Positions 56,006-64,000 of a stretch of 64,000 bases of DNA are shown here, in pieces. A program made the position numbers and the translations under genes. Origin of the DNA: Atherix ibis (lineage: Eukaryota; Arthropoda; Insecta; Diptera; Athericidae); NCBI GenBank assembly GCA_958298945.1, contig OY282609.1, forward strand, positions 54,780,220-54,844,219, written 5' to 3'. The number at the start of each line of letters is the position of its first letter. Within the stretch, counting starts at the first letter, position 1. The notes beneath the pieces are model-generated. The model searched no databases and was not told the DNA's origin. It saw nothing but the letters and a program-made list of their open reading frames with translations.

Positions 56006-56855
56006 CGAGGTCTGTGTTTTTTCAAAAATTATTTATATATTTATGAATATCTATTTTGTCCCCTTCAAAGTAATCCCCACCAGATATTAAACACTTGTGG
56101 CAACGTCTTTCCAATCCTCGAAGCACTTCAAGAAATCATTTTTTGTGATCTTGTTCAGCTCCTCCTTCGATGCCGTCTTTATTTCCTCAATCATAGCGTA
56201 ACGTTTCGGGAACCGACTGAAGAGTCTTTCATGGGGCTCTTCAGTTTCGGGAACAAGAAAAAGTCACAAGGGGCCAGATCTGGGGAATACGGTGGCTGCG
56301 GCATTATTATTGTGTTGTTTTTGGCCAAAAATGGCAAAAGCCAATTTTTGTTCTTCGACAAATCCGGGCGTTTCTGGCAGGGTGCTTTGTTCAAATTGCG
56401 CATAAATTGTAGGTCATATTCCTTATTGACCGTTCTACCCTGTGGCAAGAACTCATGATGCACCACGCCTCTGCAATCGAAGAAAACTGTAAGCAAAACC
56501 TTCATATTCGACATAAATTGGCACGCTTTTTTCGGCCTTGGCTCGTGCTGCAGCTTCCATTGGGATGATTGAGCTTTGGTTTCATGTCATAACCATAAAC
56601 CCATGATTCGTCACCAGTTATGACTCTCAGGCGGACAGAGTCCAACAGCTCCTTAGCAATGTTAATGCGATGCTGTTTTTGGTCGAAATTGACTCAAAGA
56701 TGAGCCAAAACACGTGCAAACAAAGCAGCTGTCAAAAATTAACTGTATATTCAAAATGGCCGAACTTGTCGGTATAAGTGAGAAACATGAGTACCAACAT
56801 AACGCCACAACAAATCTAAAATTCAAAATTCGTGATACTTTTTGAACAGACCTCG
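56006..56855 (-). mobile_element. mariner, CGAGGTCTGTTC family, deletion copy D
   Basis: The right end (5' end of the element) is GATACTTTTTGAACAGACCT followed by CG and TA. The left end keeps CGAGGTCTGT and then jumps past the inner TIR to TTTTTTCAAAAATTATTTAT. At 850 bp it is the shortest copy of the family with two recognisable ends. It lacks the N-terminal coding region and the area around the second catalytic Asp. Confidence 0.88.
56036..56700 (-). pseudogene. mariner transposase remnant (copy D)
   Basis: On the minus strand the leader joins FDQKQHRIN directly near 56692, removing the DNA-binding domains. Then follow the first catalytic Asp in TGDESWVYGY (about 56600), VLLTVFFDCRGVVHHEFLPQ and GRTVNKEYDLQFMRN. 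After NKNWLLP a deletion skips HHDNAPAH and resumes at FLAKNNTIIMPQPPYSPDL, with Asp 3 in APCDFFLFPK. Frame errors follow and the end near 56040 has lost its stop. Confidence 0.87.
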
Positions 56856-58937
56856 TATTTCTTCTTCTAAATACCTTTTGAATATTGTCTTAAAAGCTTA
56901 TAAGATACGACAATACATATTCTATAAATAATTCACGCAGAAAATTTCTTTTTCTTAAAATTTTGTAAAAGTTCTTTTAAAGATACAATTTTTTGGGCAA
57001 ATAAAATAAACAATTCTGAATGGATTGGTTTTTTCTAAGTACTTTAAAAAAAAACGAACTTTGAATTATTTTTCTTTAAAATAAGCAAACCAAGTGCAAA
57101 TAGAATAAATTTCTTTGATATTAACGATTCGATTTATAGGATTTATTGAAATGATTTTTGTATATTGAAAAGTATAGAGACTATGGTAGATAATGTTTGT
57201 TACAATCCACCACATAAAATACAAAAAATAAAACCAAAAAATTGTAACTTCGAAACAGACACCAAAAAAAAATAGTAATAGCCTTTTAGGAAGATTATAA
57301 AAACGAAAGAGAACCCGTGAAAAAATCCCAAAAAAAGTCGTTATTGTCACATTGGTATAGGAAAAAAGAATTGAGTAAAATTCATTCCAAAAATACTTAA
57401 AAGGATACAAAACAATCGTACATAATATTAAAATGTCAATAAATTTAATGGCGAACACCAAAGAGTACACGTACACATTAAGGATATAGTCCTTTTTCTT
57501 TCGAACAATTTGCATTAGTCAAAAAGTTGTACGTTCACAAAATTTTAGAGACGTGGCAAACCCTTTTTAGGGAAAAGGATATAAAAATTTCCTAAAGAAA
57601 AGTCTCTACAAAACCAAGTGGAAATATTGTATTTACAATCGAATACATCCACACTATGGAAGTGTTTACTTTTTTGTTAAATGACTTAAATACTACCAAT
57701 GTTGATATTTATATCATGGGTGGTGGGGTCGGTCACACTAACTATAAAAAGGAGTATATAAAGTAGAAGGAAGGGATGATATTTAGTTTGGTGATATATA
57801 CACAAAACGCAAATGAGTACTTAGATCACGTTTTACAAATAATTTCTATTTGACCTCGTTTTATGAAATTTCCGAATAGCGAATTATGACAATGACAGAA
57901 AACTTGTAATATTTACTAAATAATTTTCCGTATTCTAGAAAAAGATACTTTACTTGGAGGGGGGGGGAGGGGTGGTATTTCCTTTATATGTGTTTTTATG
58001 CTAGACTTTTATCAATAAAAGTTCCAATGGTAGAGCGTCAATTCGTTAAAGGAAGAACGAATGGTTAAATACTCTCTTCGCTTTAAGATTTATATATTTT
58101 TTGACATTTTTTCAGAGTATTTGAAAATGCCAAAAATTATATGAAAATTTCTTCAAATTTTTCGTGAATTTTTATCGAACAAACTAAAGACAAATTTAAG
58201 TAATCGAAAACTATTTTCGAATAATATGAAAATATTTATTAAAAAATAATCTTCATTTATTCCAACAAAAATTACAATAGAAAATGATATTTTGTTACCT
58301 TCTCTTTAGTATAATTTGCCAAACTTCTTCTGCATACAATCATAATAGGATAAATGTTAAAATAAAATAAATAACAAATTTCCCCCATTCCTCCATTAAT
58401 GAAATGAAATATTATCTATTTTATCTACATTGAGAACTATTCAAATACTCATTTGTAACCACCATAAGATTTATATTCCCATTCAGGTGGTGTGCTGGTG
58501 TGTACGAGATTTGTTCCAACTCGTACAACTATTGTAGTATAATTTTTTTTGCCAATTTTTAAGCATAAAAAAACAATATTATAATATTTATAGAAGTGGT
58601 AGATACACTGTACACATATATGAGTGTGCATATCTTTATGATAGCCGATAAGAAAATGTAGTTCAGATATTCTTATTTAACAATAAAATGTTATTTATGT
58701 TAAGATAAAATAATATATTGCACCTTAGCGAGCCAGCATACATTACAACGCATAGTACACGAGATAACATTTGTAAATAGATAATGGCGACAACCTATCG
58801 TAAAACATGCCACTATTTATTTCCAAATATCTTCAACTGAATAGTGTATATTTTAGGCTTATTTGTAAATCTATTAGAGCAAAGTAAATCATTTAGTTTT
58901 TTTTTTTATATTTTATGCATAAAATACATATAACATA
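56856..58937. other. AT-rich intergenic DNA
   Basis: A G-rich tract (GGGGGGGGGAGGGG) lies at 57959-57972. The hydrophobic open frame 57066-57515 (-) is discussed under rejected items. Nothing else is recognised. Confidence 0.45.
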
Positions 58938-60046
58938 CGAGGTCTGTTCAAAAAGTATCGTGCATTTTGTGTTTTTTTTTTGAAAAATTATTTATTTATT
59001 TATGAATATCTATTTTGTCTCCTTTAAAGTAATCCCCACCAGATATTATACACTTGTGCCAACGTTTTTTCCAATTCTCGAAGCACTTCAAAAAATCATT
59101 TTTTGTGATCTTGTTGAGCTCCTCCTTCGATGCTGTCTTTATCTCCTCAATCGTAGCGTAGCATCGTCTTTTCATGTGGCTCCTCAGTTTCGGGAAAAAG
59201 AAATTTTTGTTCTTCCACAAATCCGGATGTTTCTGGCTGATTGCTTTGCGGAACTTGCGCACAGCTTGCAGGTAATATTCCTTACTGACCGTTCTACCCT
59301 GTGGCGAGAACTCATGATGCATCACGCCACTACAATCGAAGAAAACTGTAAGCAAAACCTCCACATTCGATCGAACTTGGCGCTCTTTTTTCAGTCTTGG
59401 CTCGTGCGGCAGCTTTCATTGGAATGATTAAGCTTTGGTTTTCACGTCATAACCATAAACCCATGATTCGTCACCAGTTATGACCCTCTGGAGCAAATTT
59501 GGGTCATCGCGGGCAGAGTCCAACAGCTCCTTAGCAATGCTAATGGATGCTGTTTTTGGTCAAAATTGAGCACAAATTATTGGTAAGAAATCGAATGGCA
59601 CGAGCCGATCGATATGTTTAAGTCCTCAGCAGCTTCTCTAATGGTGATTCCACAATTGGCCAATACTATTTTCTTCACTTCATCAATGTTTTCGTCTGTT
59701 GTTGACGTGCTCGGGCGTCTGGCACGCTTTTCGTCGTTCACATTTTCTCGGCCCTCTGAAAACATTCTGTACCACCGATAAACGTTGCTTCAGTCCAAGG
59801 TAGCTTCACCATATGCCACAGTCTACATTCGGAATGCGTCCGCGCAATTAATTTTGTTTTTCACACAAAATTTGATACAGATTCTTTGATCTATTTTTTG
59901 GAATGGGCAAAAATAGAAGACCAGCTATCAAAAATTAACTGAACATTCAAAATGACTGAACTTGTCGGCATAAGTGAGAGACATGAGTACCAACATAACA
60001 CCACAAAAAATCGTGATATTTCGCGATACTTTTTGAACAGACCTCG
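58938..60046 (-). mobile_element. mariner, CGAGGTCTGTTC family, deletion copy E
   Basis: Both TIRs are well preserved: CGAGGTCTGTTCAAAAAGTA at the left and its reverse complement at the right, with TA on both sides. The length is 1109 bp. The leader lacks the same stretch of about 22 bases as the right arm of the mosaic element at 33077-34250. Confidence 0.93.
58996..59894 (-). pseudogene. mariner transposase (copy E), catalytic core deleted
   Basis: The start position holds ATA (59892-59894). After early frame errors, 59577-59765 reads MFSEGRENVNDEKRARRPST and ITIREAAEDLNISIGSCHSI. Further on come the FDQKQH-like segment and the first catalytic Asp (TGDESWVYGYDV, about 59470). From 59364 VLLTVFFDCSGVMHHEF and LWKNKN are followed directly by FFFPKLRSHMKRR: about 45 codons with the second and third catalytic Asp are missing. 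The C-terminal EELNKITKNDFLKCFENW and CIISGGDYFKGDKIDIH are intact, with the stop at 58996. Confidence 0.92.
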
Positions 60047-63000
60047 TATATACTCTGATAGGTGCTGGGCCATGGTATGCATAGTTTATGTTTTAATGAA
60101 CCATTTCTGTTATTATGCAGCTTAAAAATGTGTTGTAGAAACTTAAAGTTTTTGTACTTATTTTCCATATTATGTGATGAAAAAAATTTAATTAAATTTC
60201 AAAAAAAAATAACCTCTCTTAATTTATGTTGACAAAAAAGATCCCAAAAATGACATTAGGTGCAAAAAAAAAATGTTTCCTATTAAACTTACAATAATTT
60301 CCCCTATTACTGTTCCCCTTTTCCCCCCTATTTCATAGCTTCTGGTACATTCATTCAAATTTAATCCAGTCCATATTGGAAATACACTGGATCACTCACT
60401 ATTATTCATCTAAAAATCATTGAACAACTGGCAAGGGAATCTTCTATAATTCCGCAAATCCATTTAATCTATCTCAATATTGACTTGCATTATTACCATC
60501 AACAATGAAGCTAAATAATACCCGTACTGCTATCAAGAAAATGCCTTAATGACGAACGGAAGTTAGATTCAAACTATGGAGGATGAGATACTCGTAGTAT
60601 TAGAAAAATCGATCTATCTCAACCGTAAGCAATATCTGTTAACAAAAATCAATACCACCTGTAAGGGGGTGTGCGGATGCGGAGGGAGTAGCTTACTAGT
60701 CAAAATGTAAAATATATTATTGATAAATATTATAGTACTGTAGTATACGATTTATCCAGGCTTCCTTAGTTATTATTTCTGAATCTATACAAATCAAGGA
60801 ACAAAATAGCAAAATTATTGAAATTCAACAGGATTCTATGATGACTGTCTGTTCTGTGCACGTATCTAACTGATTAAGCTCTCTTTCCGTATCGATACGA
60901 GACTATTATTTATGGACAAAAATAAATTTATACAATTCCTAAAACAATTCTTACAATATAATTTCCACCATTTCTAAAGGAAAAAATCTCTTCAATTCTG
61001 CATAGAATCGATGCAGATAATAATAATTAAGAGTTCAAGTATTTATTTACTATTGAAGCTAATCGTATTCTTAGGAAGATTACTCCTACATGATTTGTCA
61101 CAAATAATTTGACTATATTAATTATTAAATACCACTTTTATCCCAATTAATATTGAATAATAATTTCTGAGATAAAAAATAACAATACTCAAAAATATCA
61201 ATAATTACGACTATTCGAGAAGTTAAAAACTTTTCAATTTTATATAAAATAAAAATCCTTTTAATAATAAAATGGTAAGAAAAAATACTTCCACTTTTTA
61301 TGATTAATATTTTTTGTTTTTGTAAACTAAAAGGATAGAAAAGTCGTTTTTTTTGAAATGGTAAAAATTCTGTTTTTTTCAAGGACGATTATAGCCTCAC
61401 AATACCGTGAATGATTTATTATGAAAAACTTTCGACTAATTCTACTACTGATTTTATCTACTTTCTTTCTGTATTTAAGGATATAATAGTAGAATTGGAA
61501 AAATTCATTCAGTTTATTATGATTATCAATATGTCCTTAAACTAAAAGCTAGGCAAAATTATCCTTGAGAAGCTGGCAAAGGCCGAATGAACGAATTAAG
61601 AAACAACAAGCAAACACCAAAAAAAATGCGTTTTTTCGCTTATTATCCTTGTATTGACAAAAAGATTTATTAAAGCCACATAATAATTTTGTACACCTGT
61701 GAATAGATTGGATATTATTAGATAGTGTATCGTTTTGTTCTATAGAAAGTTGAACATTTGCGCACCAGGTAATAATAAGAAGCGGCATAAAGGTAGAAAA
61801 TGCTGAAAGGAAATTCACAAGAAATCGAAGAAAATGATGGGGAGCAGTTGATTCTAAATAGGATTTTGTTTTCATTTTCCATCGTGTCTCTTTTTGGATA
61901 TTCTGATCTGACATTCATTAATAACGTTGAGCTCCCCGGGTAAGGTGTAACCAATGCCAAAAGGAGCCTGAATAAAATGAACAATCTGAATTTTGTCAGA
62001 TTGTAACTTTATTGAGCTTTTCTTACTTCACGTTACAAGTGAATGTTGGCTGACGAAGGGGAAAGGAAATACAGAACCAGCTTCATTTATAATTCAATGT
62101 GAATTCCTTGTTATTTCTTCTCCAGATGAATATTTGTGAAAGTGTATTTATTTTATTTCGATAAAGTAGGACGATTCATTTACCCTATAAGAATAAGCTG
62201 TAAGCTGAAGCAGTCATGAAAATTTATTTGTTATATAGTTGCAAAAACACAATAGAATTGTGCTACGGCATGTGGGGCTACAAGGTTACGGAGCTTACAA
62301 AACAACAGAGCAGACAATATTCAATGAGTACATTGCAAAAATAAGAAGAACTTTTGCATGAAGCCAAGACTTTACTGGAAAATTTGCGACAATATCTCAA
62401 CAAGATTCTGAATAGTTTTGAATTTTCATACCATTTGGGGAAAAGTTGTACGAATAATTTGCATTCATGAGATTCCAAAGATATTGCACTTGCCTTACAC
62501 CACAACTACACTTCAATTGAATTCAATAATCATGATTTCGCTTATAATATTTTACATAGAAAAAGGACAAACATATTAAATTGTTGCAAGAGAAAAAAAA
62601 CATTCATTTAAAGAAATAAAAATATTTAAAAAAATATATTTTCGCATATTAAGGAGACAAAAATACATTTTTAGCCCAACTTTGCTGGTAAAGAAAGATA
62701 TCTAAAATTTTCGAACTCCATGTCCTTCCTTCCCTCTGAAAGATTTCCAATACTCGCGATAGGGAAAAAGTAAAAATCTTTTCTCACCTTTTATTTGTAC
62801 AAAGTTTTTGCATAAATTAAAATTTAAACTTTTATTTTCGTATCCTTCATGAATATTGAATTTTTATCCGATTAGGAGATTCTGAAATTCAATATATTTT
62901 TTTCTTTATATTTTACCAAAGAGAAGTTTAAAACTGGTCTACTAACTTTTGTTTTATTGTATATAGATTTAATAAGTTTTGGTTAAAACTTTACAGTTTT

Positions 63001-63179
63001 AAGAATTTTTCATAAGTTAAACTATACAAATTGTACTAAAATTATATAATTTTTTCTTTGTTGTAAATTATTAGATAGTTGAAAATGTCCGATAAATGAA
63101 TTTAAGAGCAAATAACTGAGTAATTACTAGTCGTATTGTAAAAACACTAGACGCGTTTTTGAAAGCTCATATTTAAAGC
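60047..63179. other. Intergenic DNA, mostly AT-rich
   Basis: No gene is recognised with confidence. Frames on the minus strand at 61549-61914 and 62278-62505 are discussed under rejected items. A minor hairpin (9-bp arms, ACAATCTGA and its complement) lies near 61982-62006. Confidence 0.4.
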
Positions 63180-63790
63180 CTGAGGGTGAAAAACAAAATC
63201 AGTAATACGCTGCTAAAGCGCAATGAAATGTAGCCATTTCTGAAAGAAATCTTAACTGGTGATGAAAATGGAGTAAAATACGAGAATATTGTTTGAAAGA
63301 GATCATAGAGAAAGGGAGAGATTAAGGATCAAAAACAATTTCAAAGCTAGGATAAGGTTACTGAGAGGGGAATCGTTCATTATGAACTTCTATGGTTCGC
63401 TCAAACTGTCAACTCTATGCTGTACTATGGGCAACTTGAGAGACTACTCCAAACGATTGAGAGAAAATGTTCACTATTGATCGATAGAAAGGGTGTCGTT
63501 TTCCACCACGATATCGCTTGACCACACATATCTTGGCTAAGACGATATCCTTCTATCCATCAATTGTGACCGTTTTCGCCAAAAATTAGAAGATTTTGCC
63601 TGGGAATTTTTGATACAATTAATGTATAGCTCCGACATAGCACCCTCAAATTACCAATTATTTCGTTCTCTGCAGAATTCTCCTAATAGAACCAAGCTGG
63701 CTTCGTGGAGGCATGTGAAATGCACTTGATTCAGTTTTTCAACTAAAAAACCACAAAGGTTATATACTAATGGAATCATGACTCTGAAGG
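63180..63790 (+). pseudogene. Strongly decayed D34D mariner transposase
   Basis: Plus-strand reading in changing frames gives KRNEM-stop-PFLKEILTGDEN (first catalytic Asp, Trp lost), VKYENIV, RGIVHYELLWFAQTVNSMLY, LLIDRKGVVFHHDIA followed by PHI (second Asp kept), and a degraded segment that could correspond to the SPD-APS-Y-LF block near 63630-63670. The order and spacing are those of a mariner transposase, but stops and indels are frequent and no TIRs are found. It is the oldest mariner here and is not clearly close to any of the others. Confidence 0.65.
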
Positions 63791-64000
63791 AAAAATAACG
63801 AAACATTGTCAATAATACGGATATATTTGGTTTGTATTAATTGATTTTACTCCAAAATCGCTACGAAATTTTTCGACTAACCAATATAAGTAAATATTTT
63901 TGATAAAAATATAAACAAATTGAATTAATAAATTCTGGTTGACTTTAACGTGTACACATATGTTTTTCGTACTTTTACATTAGTAAAAATACCTTCCATA
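63791..64000. other. AT-rich window end
   Basis: Nothing recognised. Confidence 0.5.

Noticed and set aside
57066..57515. 149-codon hydrophobic open frame on the minus strand, rich in Phe, Tyr, Ile
   Set aside because: It resembles a multi-pass membrane protein, but AT-rich DNA gives such translations by chance. There is no family motif, no neighbouring exon and no change in base composition.
61549..62505. Minus-strand frames with a faint likeness to insect chemoreceptors (FMPLLIITWC; KWYENSKLF)
   Set aside because: The pieces are in different frames, lack a recognisable receptor signature and have no clear splice sites. The likeness is too weak to report as a gene; a 7tm_6 or 7tm_7 profile search would decide.

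Overview
The window is very AT-rich eukaryotic DNA, most likely from an insect. The reasons are the density and kinds of mariner transposons (including a Mos1/mauritiana-like lineage), jockey-like and other non-LTR retrotransposon fragments, and long A/T homopolymers. I recognise no complete host gene, tRNA, rRNA or CRISPR array. Almost everything with coding character belongs to mobile elements, which stand out as islands of higher GC in poor intergenic DNA.

Eighteen mariner-superfamily insertions or relics can be seen, from about nine lineages separable by terminal inverted repeat (TIR) and protein. (i) A Mos1-like family with TIR CCAGGTGTATAAG lies at 888-2154, 9630-10913 and 40224-41480. 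(ii) A D34D family with TIR CGAGGTCTGTTC lies at 3883-5097, 15400-15590, 21338-22641, 33077-34250, 56006-56855 and 58938-60046. (iii) A family with TIR related to CGAGGGTCATTCAACAAG lies at 14053-15264 and 35915-37155, with a relative (iv, CGAGGGTCGTTCAATAAG) at 17633-18893. (v) DD41D (rosa-like) elements lie at 30600-31709, with a relic at 6089-6390. (vi-viii) Three further D34D lineages lie at 42730-43781, 44245-45491 and 46038-47279. (ix) A strongly decayed relic lies at 63180-63790. Only 44389-45414 has a full-length uninterrupted transposase (341 codons, all three catalytic Asp). 17804-18805 is nearly complete but lost its last residues. All others carry stops, frameshifts or deletions.

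Non-LTR retrotransposon debris lies at 5098-5340, 8345-9628 plus 10914-11100, 15265-17632, 28373-29230 and 29290-32080. Several mariners are inserted directly into it, giving a nested structure. Between the transposons are a 166-bp tandem repeat of about 15 units at 24231-26760 with a duplicated four-unit block, a few microsatellites, and an unusual series of short inverted repeats, the most striking being a perfect 66-bp palindrome at 51035-51100.

I see no evidence of a new defence or enzymatic system. The most unusual structures are the mosaic mariner at 33077-34250, which has two 5' ends and three leader segments, the palindrome series, and recurrent deletion junctions in the CGAGGTCTGTTC family. 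Element ends were set by eye from TIRs and flanking TA and may be off by a few bases.
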